Positions 43,965 to 53,509 are shown, counted from the first letter of the stretch. The stretch is 64,000 bases of DNA from Phycisphaerales bacterium (GCA_022839625.1 JALHJL010000009.1:1-64000), one strand, 5' to 3'. Numbers and translations are program-made. Notes: generated by a model not told the origin, from the sequence alone.

Positions 43965-44341
43965 GTCTCGGCAGCGGAGAAGCGCTTGACGCGGCCGCCG
44001 TGGTCCTGGTGTCTTGCGGAGATCGACCAAAGGCGGGGCGCGCGTGCCGTGTCAGACCGCCAGCGCTATGGTCATTCGACGCGGCGCTTCGAGCACGCCG
44101 TGCGTCAGCCGCGCACGATTCGCGCCGCACGCGGGGCTACGGGGCCGGCGTCGGCGAGCGCAGTGAGGCAAGTATGTGTCTAAAGCAGTCTTCAGGTTCT
44201 CACAGCGGCCGATCTCCAGGTCGGCCGCGGAGCGTGCGGCGATTCTCAACGGCCGACCCGAAGGTCGGCCGGCACGCGCACATGCAAACGGAGGTCGGCC
44301 GCCACGCGGGCATGCAAGCGGAGGTCGGCCGCTACGCGCGT
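43965..44341. other. Intergenic region with hairpin and repeats before the DUF1573 gene
   Basis: No gene is supported. A perfect 8-bp hairpin GGCCGACC-CGAA-GGTCGGCC lies at 44251-44270. It merges into the first of the 30-bp tandem repeats. A partial extra copy of the repeat start (AGGTCGGCCGCGGAGCGTG) is visible near 44218. Confidence 0.6.
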
Positions 44342-44351
44342 ATGCAAAGTG
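44262..44351 (+). repeat. 30-bp tandem repeat, three copies
   Basis: Units at 44262, 44292 and 44322 begin AGGTCGGCCG and end ATGCAAACGG, ATGCAAGCGG or ATGCAAAGTG. Each unit carries an ATG in the same frame, giving three possible starts for the following gene. The encoded ten residues read EVGRHAHMQT and variants. Confidence 0.85.
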
Positions 44352-45505
44352 CTTTAGGGCGTAGCGTGACGTGGGGACTCGTCGCGGCCGGGAGCCTCAT
44401 CATTGCGAGCTCCGCGATCGCGCAGTCGCCGGACGCGGGGCAGCCGCCTCAGGCTGCTACAAAACCCGCGCCTGATTCTCCACCTGGGGCCTCGCAGCCC
44501 GCGACCGGTATCGGCCCCAGGCTGGAACTCCACCCTCGAGACTTCCGGTTTGGCGAAGTCTGGCAGGGGCTGCCCGCGGAACGCGAATTCACCGTGAAGA
44601 ACACGGGGGACAGCCCGCTGACCGTCGTGGTGAGCAGCACCTGCGGGTGCGCGGTCGTCACAGCGCCGAAATCGCCGCTGGCCCCCGGCGAGTCGAGCTT
44701 GTTCAAGATTTCGTATCAGACGGGCGCGCCGGGGCCGGCGGACCGGCGCGTGACGGTGACGACGAACGAGTCTCACGGGTCCACCGTGGAAATCCCGGTG
44801 CAGGGGACGGTGAAGCCGTTGTACGAGATCGCGCCGAGCAACCACATCAGCTTCCAGCGGCTGAACGTCGACTCCCGCGAGACGCAGTCCGTTCGGATCG
44901 TGAGCAAGTACGACAAGCCGCTGAACTTCAGAATCAAGTCCGGGCAGGAGTCCGGCGCCTTTGAGATCGTGCTCAACGAGGTGGAACCGGGACGGGAGTT
45001 CCATTTCGTGGCGACGACCAAGCCTCCGCTCCAGCCGGGTTGGAGCAATGCCGCCGTACTGATCGAGACCGGTTTGCCGGATTGCGCGCCGCTAACGATC
45101 AGCTTGTCCGCGCAGGTGCCCCCGCGCGTCGTTGTGCAGCCGGGGCAGTTGGCCGTCACGCCGCAGTTCACGCGGCCGATGCAGCAGACCGTGCACGTGG
45201 AGTACCGGAGTTCCGAGCCGCTGGTCATCAAGGACATCACGTGTGACCTGCCCTCGGTACGCTTCGAGCTGCTCCCGCCGAGCGATTTGCCTGAGAGGGA
45301 CGGCTTCGACTGTCAGGAGATCCGGGTCACATTGCCGAGCTTCGCCGACCTGCCCGCCGAAGGCGGCACGCTGGTGATCCACACGGACGACGAGGGCGAG
45401 TTCGCGACGCTGACGGTGCCGATCGAGCGGCGGACGCCGCCCGCACGCCGCACGGTCCGGCCGCCGGTACCGCCGGCCTCCCAGCCCGCGAGTGCGCCTC
45501 AGTAG
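44342..45505 (+). CDS. Exported DUF1573 domain protein
   Basis: The 387-residue protein has a signal peptide (GLVAAGSLIIASSAIAQ) and a DUF1573 region around residues 65-160 with VWQGLPAEREFTVKNTGDSP and SSTCGCAVVTAP, then further Ig-like beta domains to the end. The ATG at 44342 places the signal best; ATGs at 44282 and 44312 in upstream repeats would lengthen it by 10 or 20 residues. Function unknown; DUF1573 proteins are often exported. Confidence 0.75.
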   Translation: MQSALGRSVTWGLVAAGSLIIASSAIAQSPDAGQPPQAATKPAPDSPPGASQPATGIGPRLELHPRDFRFGEVWQGLPAEREFTVKNTGDSPLTVVVSSTCGCAVVTAPKSPLAPGESSLFKISYQTGAPGPADRRVTVTTNESHGSTVEIPVQGTVKPLYEIAPSNHISFQRLNVDSRETQSVRIVSKYDKPLNFRIKSGQESGAFEIVLNEVEPGREFHFVATTKPPLQPGWSNAAVLIETGLPDCAPLTISLSAQVPPRVVVQPGQLAVTPQFTRPMQQTVHVEYRSSEPLVIKDITCDLPSVRFELLPPSDLPERDGFDCQEIRVTLPSFADLPAEGGTLVIHTDDEGEFATLTVPIERRTPPARRTVRPPVPPASQPASAPQ

Positions 45506-45516
45506 AGCATTCTGCG

Positions 45517-47742
45517 TCAGCGTGTGAGCAAGCGCCGGAAGTCTTCCTCGCTCAGTACACGCACGCCGAGGGTGCGGGCCTTGTCGAGCTTGCTGCCCGG
45601 CGACTCGCCGGCGACGACGAAGTCCGTGTTCTTGCTGACGGAGCTGGTGGGCTTGCCGCCGTGCTCCTTGATGAGGGCCTCGATCTCGCTGCGTGAGTAG
45701 CGCGAAAGCGTGCCGGTCACGACGACGGTTTTGCCGGCCAGCGGGCCGGCCGCCGGCCGTAGAGCCTGCGGCTGAGCCATGTTCACGCCAACGGCCTTCA
45801 GCTCGGCAATCGTGCGCTGATTCGACGCATCGTCGAACCACCCGCGAATTGCCTTCGCCATCTCGGGGCCAATCCCCTCCACCTCCTTCAGATCATTCTC
45901 GTCAGCCGCCGCAAGCCTTTCCATCGTTCCGAAGTGCTGTGCGAGCGCCTCGGCTGTAGCGACGCCGATGAACGGGATATTCAATGCCGCCAACAAACTG
46001 GAGAGTGGGCGACGCTTGCTTTCTTCGATCGCATCCAGGAGTCGGTCGGTTCGCGTTTGGCCAAGAGCGGTGAGCTTCCGTTCGTCAGTACCGGGTGCGA
46101 ATTCGAGATCTTCAACGTCGCGCCGACGCTGCCCCAATCGGTACAAATCCGCGAAGTTGCGTACCAGTTGAGACCTGACCATTCTTTCGATTAGCTGTTC
46201 GCCCAGGCCTTCGATGTCCATCTGCTGGCGGCCGCAAAACACACGCAGACGCTCGGCCATTTGTCCCGGGCAGGCGGGGTTGGAACAAAGAAGGTCGACC
46301 ATCGAAGCGACTTCTTCAACGGGCTCATCGCAGCCGCGGCCGACAGACTCCCCACGAGCCGCCTTCATTCTGCACGTGCGAGGCACTGTCCTCCGCTGGC
46401 GTCTTTGCAGGTAGAGTTCGCACCTCTCATTGATGCACCAGAAAGCCTTCATCCCAGGCTTAACGGGCTCTCGTATGAGACGAGCACCGCAGGCGGGACA
46501 GGCAGCAGGGGGTTTGATCGCCACCGCATCCGCCGGCCGCTTCTCACGTACAACACCGACCACCTGCGGAATGATCTCCCCGGCCTTCTCGACCAAGACC
46601 GTGTCGCCAATCCGCACGTCGAGGCGCTTTATTTGATCCAGATTGTGCAGGCTCGCATTCTTCACCGTCGTTCCAGCCAGTTGCACCGGCTCCAGATTCG
46701 CGACCGGCGTGATCGTGCCGAGCTTGCCGACCTGGAAATCGACGGATAACAGCCGGCTCTGGGCCTGCTCGGCGGCATACTTGTACGCCATGCACCAGCG
46801 CGGCGCTTTGCTCGTCGCCCCCAGCCGCCGCCGTTGGTCGAAGCGCTCGATCTTCACTACGACGCCGTCGGTGTCGTACTCCAGCGTCCGGCGGCGCGTG
46901 TCCCACTCGGCGACGAAACGTATGACGTCCTCGATGTCGCCGCACTGGCGGGCGTGCGGGTTCGTGGGGATGCCCCAGTCGTGCAGGCGGGCATTCATTT
47001 GGCTGTGCGTCTTGACGGCCGGTGGCATGGGTTCGATCACGCCGACGCCGTGGCATTGAAACGCGAGCCCGCGCTGCGCGACGATGCGGGCATCGAGTTG
47101 TTTGAGGGTGCCGGCGGTGGCGTTACGCGGGTTGGCGAACGGCTCCTCGCCGGCGGCGCTGCGCTGCCTGTTGCACCGGTCGAAATCGGGCCGCGGCCAG
47201 TACACTTCGCCGCGCACCTCCAGGATGTGCGGCCAGCCGGTGCCGCTCAGGCGCAGCGGGACGCTGCGCACGGTGCGCAAGTTCTGGGTGATGTCGTCGC
47301 CGGTCTCGCCGTCGCCGCGCGTGGCGCCCTGCGCGAGCACGCCGTCTTCGTAGCGCAGCGCAACCGCGACGCCGTCGATCTTGGCGTCCACGAGGTATTC
47401 GTAGGACTCGCCGGCGAGCCCTTTCCGCACGCGCTGGTCGAAATCGCGCAACTCCTGGGGCGAGTACGTGTTGTCGATCGAGAGCATCGGCAGCGCGTGC
47501 CGGACGTGCGCAAAGCCCTCCAGCGGCCGCTCGCCGACCCGCTGCGTGGGTGAGTCGGGCGTGACGAGTTCGGGGTGCCTGGCCTCGAGTTCGCGCAGCG
47601 CCTGCACCAGGGCGTCATACTGCTGGTCGCTGATTTCAGGGGCATTCTGGACGAAGTAGAGATGATCGTGGCGGCGGATTTCGTCGCGCAGTGTCTCGAT
47701 TCGCGCAATGACCGACGCCGTGGCCGGCTTACTGCTGCTCAT
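45517..47742 (-). CDS. ligA: NAD-dependent DNA ligase LigA with insertion
   Basis: The 741-residue protein has the adenylation Lys in VDAKIDG (K121), nucleotide-binding motifs, an OB-fold, a zinc finger, helix-hairpin-helix repeats (IPFIGVATAEAL, EVEGIGPEMAKAI) and a C-terminal BRCT domain (KTVVVTGTLSRYSRSEIEAL). The finger is unusual. C415 and C418 are followed by a stretch with WCINERC (C436, C441) and others before the usual CSNPACPG (C486, C491), an insertion of about 50 residues. The gene overlaps the preceding lipoprotein gene by 14 nt. It joins DNA nicks in replication. Confidence 0.95.
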   Translation of the reverse strand: MSSSKPATASVIARIETLRDEIRRHDHLYFVQNAPEISDQQYDALVQALRELEARHPELVTPDSPTQRVGERPLEGFAHVRHALPMLSIDNTYSPQELRDFDQRVRKGLAGESYEYLVDAKIDGVAVALRYEDGVLAQGATRGDGETGDDITQNLRTVRSVPLRLSGTGWPHILEVRGEVYWPRPDFDRCNRQRSAAGEEPFANPRNATAGTLKQLDARIVAQRGLAFQCHGVGVIEPMPPAVKTHSQMNARLHDWGIPTNPHARQCGDIEDVIRFVAEWDTRRRTLEYDTDGVVVKIERFDQRRRLGATSKAPRWCMAYKYAAEQAQSRLLSVDFQVGKLGTITPVANLEPVQLAGTTVKNASLHNLDQIKRLDVRIGDTVLVEKAGEIIPQVVGVVREKRPADAVAIKPPAACPACGARLIREPVKPGMKAFWCINERCELYLQRRQRRTVPRTCRMKAARGESVGRGCDEPVEEVASMVDLLCSNPACPGQMAERLRVFCGRQQMDIEGLGEQLIERMVRSQLVRNFADLYRLGQRRRDVEDLEFAPGTDERKLTALGQTRTDRLLDAIEESKRRPLSSLLAALNIPFIGVATAEALAQHFGTMERLAAADENDLKEVEGIGPEMAKAIRGWFDDASNQRTIAELKAVGVNMAQPQALRPAAGPLAGKTVVVTGTLSRYSRSEIEALIKEHGGKPTSSVSKNTDFVVAGESPGSKLDKARTLGVRVLSEEDFRRLLTR

Positions 47743-48457
47743 CGCTCGTCGTCCGTATGGGCGGCGCGGGGCGCGTTGCCACCTCGAACTGAAGGTCGCT
47801 CAGCTTCAACGCGGCCGATGCGGAGCGCTCGGCGGCGATCTCCGCCTTGGCGCGCCCGGCGAGGAACACGTCGACCGACTGACCCGGCCCGAGCGCGAGC
47901 GTGAAGCTGACCTGATCGTTCGCCTGCCGGCGGGCGGTCCCCGACTCCGTCGAGTAGTCCAGCAACACGAGGTCGCGCAGAATCCGCCCGCGGTCGTCGC
48001 GGGCATACAGCCGCAGGCCGACCGCGGCGTCGGGCAACCGCGCATCCGACTGCTCGCGGGCTTCGTACTCGTAGGCGAAGCGCACCGTCAGATCGAGGTC
48101 CATTGCGCGCTGCGCGCTGTTCGCGAACGCGTGGCCCAGGCGGAACATGCCCTCGGCGGTGCCGCTCCGGGTGACCGCGGCGCTCGCGTGGCCCTGGCCC
48201 GTCGGCCGCGCCCGGGCCTCGCTTTGTGCGGTACCGTCCAGGCCCGGCTCGCGGCGTTCGGTCTCGAGGGCGATGGAGAACGGTTCGTCCTGTGGGAGCC
48301 GCACCGTCACCGGATCGGTTTTCTTCAGTGCGAGCGGCTTCGGACGGACCGACAGCTCGCTGCCGAATTGCGCGCTGCCGCACCCGGTAGCGGCCCCCAA
48401 GCCGGCCGCCAACACCCCACACATCAACCAGGCCACGAATTGCCCATGTGGTTTCAT
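47729..48457 (-). CDS. Predicted lipoprotein, function unknown
   Basis: The 242-residue protein has a lipobox (AATGCGS) after a hydrophobic signal. It has beta-rich stretches (LTVRFAYEYEAREQSD, LRLYARDDRGRILRDLVLL, QVSFTLALGPGQSVDVFLAG) that suggest an extracytoplasmic beta-sandwich. The ATG at 48457 starts the signal peptide. Its stop overlaps the ligA start, so the two are probably cotranscribed. I do not recognise the family. Confidence 0.68.
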   Translation of the reverse strand: MKPHGQFVAWLMCGVLAAGLGAATGCGSAQFGSELSVRPKPLALKKTDPVTVRLPQDEPFSIALETERREPGLDGTAQSEARARPTGQGHASAAVTRSGTAEGMFRLGHAFANSAQRAMDLDLTVRFAYEYEAREQSDARLPDAAVGLRLYARDDRGRILRDLVLLDYSTESGTARRQANDQVSFTLALGPGQSVDVFLAGRAKAEIAAERSASAALKLSDLQFEVATRPAPPIRTTSDEQQ

Positions 48458-48528
48458 CGCTTTTCGTCCCTTCTTCCGTAAGGCCGGCGGCATTCAAGCA
48501 CCAAGCTCACCCGGCGGCAAGGCGGCCG

Positions 48529-49881
48529 CTAGCCCGACCACTCCTGAAGCCCGAAGCGCAAGGCCCAGGCGGCTTGCAGCAGGACCAGGAACGTCAGGAA
48601 CAGGTGCCGCGCGACCGCATGCCACTCTCGCAGGCACCAGACCGCCAGCACGACGAACGCGGGAATGGACACCGCCATGTAGCGGCCGATCGGCTCGACG
48701 CCGAATTTCGCGCCGCCCGAGGCCAGGTACGAATGCAGGAAAATCAGCGGTCCCAACAGCAGCAGCGGGCGAAAACGGCGCGGCACGCGGCCGAGCCCGG
48801 CGAGACTGACGAACAGGAGGAAGAGGTTCAGCGGCACGTTCCACATGAACGGGTTCGCAAGGTTCACCAGGCCGACCGGGGCGAACAGGGCGGTGTTGCG
48901 GAAATACCGGAACTGCTCCCAGATCGGCGTGAACGTCAGGTACGCCAGCCAGTCGCTGCGCTCCTTCTCCGGCACCCAGCCGGCCTTGAAATTGTCGATG
49001 TAAACCAGTGGGGAGCCGAACCGCCAGGTCAGGTAGCCGGCGAAGAGCAGCAGGCCGGCCGCGCCAAGCAGGCCCAGCGGAATCAGCTTCAGTAGCCGCT
49101 GCCGGCGCGTCCCCGCCGCGTTCAGCCAGAATGCCAGCACCAGCACCGCGGCGATGGCGAGCGCGGTCGGGCGCGTGGCGGTGGCCAGCCCGCTCACGAG
49201 CGCCGCAGGGAAGAACGCCCCCCGGTCGATCAGCCAGAGCGCGCCGACCATCCCCAACAACGTCAGGCCTTCGGCGTAGCCGTAGCTGTAGTACACCGCG
49301 GACGGCCAGCACAACGTCAGCGCCACGGTGAGCAGGGCGGTGGGTTCGTCGATCCTCCGGCGGATCCAGAGGTAGAGGCTGATGGCGGCTGCCAGGGCGC
49401 ACAAGTGGGTGACGAGCACCATCGCCTGGTGCGTCGTGAGCACGTGGGCCGGCGGCCGGCAAAGCAACGGGAACAACGGAAAGAACGCGATGTTCTGTTC
49501 CAGCACCTTGCGGTCGGTGGCGCCCGGCGGAGGAGCCTTGTACCGGTAGCCGCCTTCGATGATCGAGCGATAGTGGACGCCGTCGAAGCGGCACAGCGGC
49601 GCGAGGTCCGTCAGCAGATCGACGTAGGATTCGTACTCCGCCCCGCGGTGCTCGGCGGCTTGTTCCAGCAAGCGCCGGAGGTGTTTCTCAAACGGCGGGT
49701 CCAGCTTGTGCTCGATGCGGAACAGCAGCGCCGCCCCGCAGTAGGTCCCGGTCCACGTAACGAGCCGCGTGCCGGCAAAGATCAGCAAGACCAGCAGCAG
49801 GCCGCGGGCGAGTCCGCCCCCGGAGGGCGCAACCGCTGCGCCGGGCAACGGGTCTTCGAACAGCAGGCCGGCCTTCTTCAT
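48529..49881 (-). CDS. GT-C/PIG-V-like membrane glycosyltransferase
   Basis: The 450-residue protein has about eleven hydrophobic segments. It carries CRFDGVHYRSIIEGGY in the first extracytoplasmic loop, a motif shape seen in dolichyl- or polyprenyl-phosphate-mannose-dependent GT-C transferases. Its ATG overlaps the pgeF gene stop as ATGA, so it is coupled to it. The donor, acceptor and glycan are unknown. Confidence 0.7.
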   Translation of the reverse strand: MKKAGLLFEDPLPGAAVAPSGGGLARGLLLVLLIFAGTRLVTWTGTYCGAALLFRIEHKLDPPFEKHLRRLLEQAAEHRGAEYESYVDLLTDLAPLCRFDGVHYRSIIEGGYRYKAPPPGATDRKVLEQNIAFFPLFPLLCRPPAHVLTTHQAMVLVTHLCALAAAISLYLWIRRRIDEPTALLTVALTLCWPSAVYYSYGYAEGLTLLGMVGALWLIDRGAFFPAALVSGLATATRPTALAIAAVLVLAFWLNAAGTRRQRLLKLIPLGLLGAAGLLLFAGYLTWRFGSPLVYIDNFKAGWVPEKERSDWLAYLTFTPIWEQFRYFRNTALFAPVGLVNLANPFMWNVPLNLFLLFVSLAGLGRVPRRFRPLLLLGPLIFLHSYLASGGAKFGVEPIGRYMAVSIPAFVVLAVWCLREWHAVARHLFLTFLVLLQAAWALRFGLQEWSG

Positions 49882-50690
49882 CCCACTTCGTCCAACGACA
49901 GGTTCTCGCGGCGCAGCGCCCGCCCTTCCCTCCCGACGTCCGTCCACGCCGCCAGCAGCCCGAAGTGTCCGCAGCCCGCGCCCTCGCGCCGGTACGAGTA
50001 GAACAGGTCGTTGCGGCACATCGTGCACTCGGCGGCCAGCTCGACGTTCTGCGGCTGAAGCCCGAGCCACACCAGCAATCGCCGGTTCGCCTCCCACAGA
50101 TCGAAGTACAGCCGGCCGTCGCGGCGGGTGAAGCAGCGCTCGCGCTCGGGCAGGTCAGCGGCCGCATCGTACACGTCGTGTTGCACTTCGTAGCAGCAAG
50201 GGCCGGCCCCGGGACCGATGCCGGCCAGCAGGTCGGCGGCCCGGCAGCCGCAACGTTCGACCATCAGCTCGACGACGCGCCTCGCGAGCAGCGCGACGGT
50301 ACATCGCCAACTCGCGTGCATCAGCCCGAGCACTCGCCGCCCAGGATCGGCGATCAGCACGAGCGGGCAGTCGGCGGAGAACGTCATCAACGGCCGGCCG
50401 GCGCGCGTCGTTACGGCGCCATCGCACCCGGGGAGCGGACCGCCCGGCTGGGAGTTGTCCACGAAGGCCAGGCGCGTCTCGTGCACCTGCTCGCAGTAGC
50501 AAAGGCGGCCCGTGTCCAGGCCCCAATCGCTCACCATCATCCCGCGCTGCGCCGCCCGTTCGGCCGCCCCCGCGCCATCGCGCGGCGCGACATTCATCGG
50601 CCGCGTGGAGAAGGCGTGCAGCAGCCCGGGCACGTGCCGCAGCCGCTCGAACTGCGCGTATCGGCGACCCTCGATTTCGACGAAGTGCAT
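49878..50690 (-). CDS. pgeF: PgeF/YfiH-type purine nucleoside phosphorylase or polyphenol oxidase family
   Basis: The 270-residue protein has FSADCPLVLIAD, GLMHASWR and the late Cys pair ECTMCRNDLF with SYRRE. These are the metal-binding residues of the YfiH/YlmD family, which has been given laccase, purine nucleoside phosphorylase and editing roles in cell wall synthesis. The ATG at 50690 overlaps the dehydrogenase stop by one nucleotide. It is also coupled to the following membrane gene. Confidence 0.88.
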   Translation of the reverse strand: MHFVEIEGRRYAQFERLRHVPGLLHAFSTRPMNVAPRDGAGAAERAAQRGMMVSDWGLDTGRLCYCEQVHETRLAFVDNSQPGGPLPGCDGAVTTRAGRPLMTFSADCPLVLIADPGRRVLGLMHASWRCTVALLARRVVELMVERCGCRAADLLAGIGPGAGPCCYEVQHDVYDAAADLPERERCFTRRDGRLYFDLWEANRRLLVWLGLQPQNVELAAECTMCRNDLFYSYRREGAGCGHFGLLAAWTDVGREGRALRRENLSLDEVG

Positions 50691-51661
50691 CACGTGAGAC
50701 CGGGTTGCAGCAGCACCTTGATGTTGTCCGGCCGGGCGGCTGCCTCCAGCGCCTCGACGCCGCGCCGCAGAGGGTACACCGCGCTGACCATCTCATCCAC
50801 CTCGACCCGCCGCTCGGCCAACAGGCGCAAGGCCGCGGGAAACGGCCCGCAGCGGCTGCCGACGAGGCGAAGCTCGTTGACCACCAGCGGTGCCAGGTCG
50901 AACGGCGCCGCCTCCGCGTACGTGCTCTTCAGTACGATCGTGCCCTGTGGGCGGCACAACCCCAGCGCCAGCCGCAGCCCCTCGGGCGAACCTGTACACT
51001 CCACAACTACGTGGTGCCCGCCGCGGGGAAGCACCTCGTCGGCGCGGTGCGTCCGCATGCCGTGTCGTGCGCACAACTCGAGCGTGCGCGGGTTGCGGCC
51101 CAGCACCTCCGGGCGACACCCCTGCGCGGCCAGCACCTGCGCCACCAGTAGCCCGAGGCGACCCGAGCCGAGCACGACGACGCGCGTCTCCGGCGTGAAT
51201 TCGGCGGCGTCGAGCACGTGTGCCGCGGCGGCCAGCGGCTCGACGAACACCGCTTGCTGGTCCGTGATCGTATCTGGCACGACGTGGCAGTTACGCGCGG
51301 GAATGGTGAGCAGTTCGGCGAACGCCCCGTCACGCCCGCTGATCCCGAGCACCGTGCGACGCGGGCAGTGATTCGTCAGCCCCTGTCGGCACAGGTCACA
51401 TTCCAGGCAGGGGCAGTTGATCTCGGTCACGACGCGGCGGCCGACCCACTGCTCGTCCCCGTCGACCACGGTGCCGACGAACTCGTGGCCGGGCACGCCG
51501 GCGAACTGCATGTAGCCGCGCGCCAGCTCGAGGTCAGTGGCACAAATCCCCGCCAGTTGCACGCGGACCAGGACCTCGCCGGCGCGGGGCTCGGGGTCGG
51601 GAAGGTCCGGCACAAACTGGAGTTGGCGGGACGGCGGCGTTGAGAGGACCAGAGCCTGCAC
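50690..51661 (-). CDS. Zinc-dependent alcohol dehydrogenase family protein
   Basis: The 323-residue protein has VPGHEFVGTVV (His and Glu ligands), the structural zinc cluster CPCLECDLCRQGLTNHC and a nucleotide-binding segment VVVLGSGRLGLLVAQVLAAQG. These are typical of medium-chain dehydrogenases. The GTG at 51661 is chosen because GAGGAAC lies upstream and the family domain begins there. It lies 25 nt after the HEAT-like lipoprotein gene. Confidence 0.88.
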   Translation of the reverse strand: MQALVLSTPPSRQLQFVPDLPDPEPRAGEVLVRVQLAGICATDLELARGYMQFAGVPGHEFVGTVVDGDEQWVGRRVVTEINCPCLECDLCRQGLTNHCPRRTVLGISGRDGAFAELLTIPARNCHVVPDTITDQQAVFVEPLAAAAHVLDAAEFTPETRVVVLGSGRLGLLVAQVLAAQGCRPEVLGRNPRTLELCARHGMRTHRADEVLPRGGHHVVVECTGSPEGLRLALGLCRPQGTIVLKSTYAEAAPFDLAPLVVNELRLVGSRCGPFPAALRLLAERRVEVDEMVSAVYPLRRGVEALEAAARPDNIKVLLQPGLT

Positions 51662-51686
51662 GCATGTTCCTCGCGAAGCCCGCCGA

Positions 51687-52607
51687 CTACTCCTCCTTGG
51701 AGCCTGGCCAGAGCCAGCGCACCAGCTCCTTCGTGTCGTACCAGTTCTTCTCCCAGGCGTTGCGATACGGTGGGCGGCGCGACTCGGGAACCTCGCCCGC
51801 GTGCGCAAAGAGGCCCTCGCCGTTGGCCGCGAGCCACTCCTCCCACGCCAGGACGTTGGTGTCGTTCGTCCGTCCGGTCAGCCGGACCAGCGACTCCTCG
51901 CATTGGTGAACGACTGCGAAGTCCTCGTCCCGCAAACCGTCGATCAGCACTTTGACCGCTTGTTCGTCTGGGTAATACGCCAGCCCCCGGGCGGCGGCGA
52001 TCCGGGCGTGCCGGTCATCGTCCAGCCGCAGACGATCCACGAGGGTCGTGAAAACGCCTTGCCGGTGCTCTTCCGGCACGCTTTCGGCGGCCGACAAATC
52101 GGCCAGCGCGACGAGCGCGTCCCACCGGCACAACGCGACCGGCGGCCACACCTCCTGCGGCGGATAATCGCGGTAATTCAGAATCTTCAGCGCGGTTTCG
52201 GTCGCGCGCGGGTCGCCGGTCCGTGCCAAAGCCCGGATGGCGACGCAGCGCGTCTGCGGCTCGCTCTCCAGGAGGGCAATCGCGACGAATGTCTTGATCG
52301 CCCACTCCCGATCGTATTGCTTGCTCTTGGAAATCTGGGCGACCGCGTCCCGCCGGGCGTCGGGGTCCTCGGAGGACACCGCGACCAGCATGTACTGCTG
52401 CGGCGTCATGCGCGGGGCGAAGAGCTTCTTGAAGCCCGCGTCGAGCTTGGCCTCGATCTTCGGGCCCTGGTCCTGGCAACCCGCGAGCAGCAAGCCCGTT
52501 ACGCCGACCAGGAGCGCACCAAGGCCGGCGCCGCGTCTAATGCGGGACGCGCGGGCGCCCCACGTACTGCTCGGGCTCCACCAGCTCCACGTGCTCGATC
52601 GTTTCAT
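51687..52607 (-). CDS. HEAT-repeat lipoprotein, function unknown
   Basis: The 306-residue protein has a lipobox LLLAGC and then repeated helical pairs (RCVAIRALARTGDPRATETA, RHARIAAARGLAYYPDEQAVK, DFAVVHQCEESLVRLTG) of HEAT type. The ATG at 52607 has GAGG upstream and overlaps murI by 71 nt; the signal peptide would then be preceded by about 25 polar residues, which is unusual, so a later start cannot be ruled out. A role as a periplasmic scaffold is only a guess. Confidence 0.6.
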   Translation of the reverse strand: MKRSSTWSWWSPSSTWGARASRIRRGAGLGALLVGVTGLLLAGCQDQGPKIEAKLDAGFKKLFAPRMTPQQYMLVAVSSEDPDARRDAVAQISKSKQYDREWAIKTFVAIALLESEPQTRCVAIRALARTGDPRATETALKILNYRDYPPQEVWPPVALCRWDALVALADLSAAESVPEEHRQGVFTTLVDRLRLDDDRHARIAAARGLAYYPDEQAVKVLIDGLRDEDFAVVHQCEESLVRLTGRTNDTNVLAWEEWLAANGEGLFAHAGEVPESRRPPYRNAWEKNWYDTKELVRWLWPGSKEE

Positions 52608-53370
52608 TGAGGAACCTCGATCCCACCTGCCGGAACCGCGCCGGGTTATCGCTCACGTAGCTCTGCATGGTACCGGGCGATTGCTGCGGACTCAAGCCGT
52701 CGTGCTGGCTGAGATGGCGCTGCACGGCCAGCGAAGTCTCGCGACCGCTGTCCACGATCTGCACTTCCGGTCCCAGGCACGCCGCAATCGCGCCGCGCAG
52801 CAGCGGGTAGTGGGTGCAGCCCAGCACGATCACGCGCACGCCCTGGCTCCGCAGGGGGCCGAGATACGTCTCGACGGTGAGCCGAACGATCTCGTCGTCG
52901 CCATCGCGGCCCTCTTCGACCAGCGGCACGAACAACGGGCAGGCCTGCGCGATGACCGGCTGCGCCGGCGCGAGCGCCCGTATCGCTTTCACGTACGCCC
53001 CGCTGGCGATCGTCGCCTCGGTGCCGATGACCGCCACCGGTTGGCCCGCGGCCAGCCGGACCGCCGCCCGTGCCCCCGGCTCGACTACGCCGATCACGGG
53101 TACCGGCAGCTCGCGGGCCAGAACATCCAGGGTGAGCGCGCTGGCGGTGTTGCACGCCGCCACGATCAGCTTCGGGTCGAACCGCAGCAGAAACCCGGCC
53201 GTCTCGAGCGCGAACTGCACGACGGTCGGACGCGACTTCGTGCCGTACGGGATGCGGGCCGTGTCGCCGAAGTACACGAGGTCCTCGTTCGGCAGGAGCT
53301 GGCGCAGGTGGCGCACGACGGACAGCCCGCCCAGCCCGGAATCGAATACGCCAATGGGGTGCGGATTCAT
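52537..53370 (-). CDS. murI: Glutamate racemase MurI
   Basis: The 277-residue protein has IGVFDSGLGGLSV at the start and the two catalytic Cys in AACNTASA (C73) and VLGCTHYPLL (C185). It makes D-glutamate for peptidoglycan. Length and motif spacing match the family. Its last 71 nt overlap the start of the next reading frame. Confidence 0.95.
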   Translation of the reverse strand: MNPHPIGVFDSGLGGLSVVRHLRQLLPNEDLVYFGDTARIPYGTKSRPTVVQFALETAGFLLRFDPKLIVAACNTASALTLDVLARELPVPVIGVVEPGARAAVRLAAGQPVAVIGTEATIASGAYVKAIRALAPAQPVIAQACPLFVPLVEEGRDGDDEIVRLTVETYLGPLRSQGVRVIVLGCTHYPLLRGAIAACLGPEVQIVDSGRETSLAVQRHLSQHDGLSPQQSPGTMQSYVSDNPARFRQVGSRFLNETIEHVELVEPEQYVGRPRVPH

Positions 53371-53509
53371 GCGGCCCTCCGTGACCAGAATGCCATCGGG
53401 ATCATGGCAAAGAGCATACGGCGAGAGCGGTCGCTAGGCCAGTTCGCCCGGCGTGTCGCGTGTTCTGACGGCTTGTCGGTCCGCGCGTGCGGCCCGGAGG
53501 TGCTTTCCG

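Noticed and set aside
43145..44341. Upstream extension of the DUF1573 reading frame
   Set aside because: The frame runs through the aminotransferase gene out of frame and through repeats; the signal peptide begins only near 44342.
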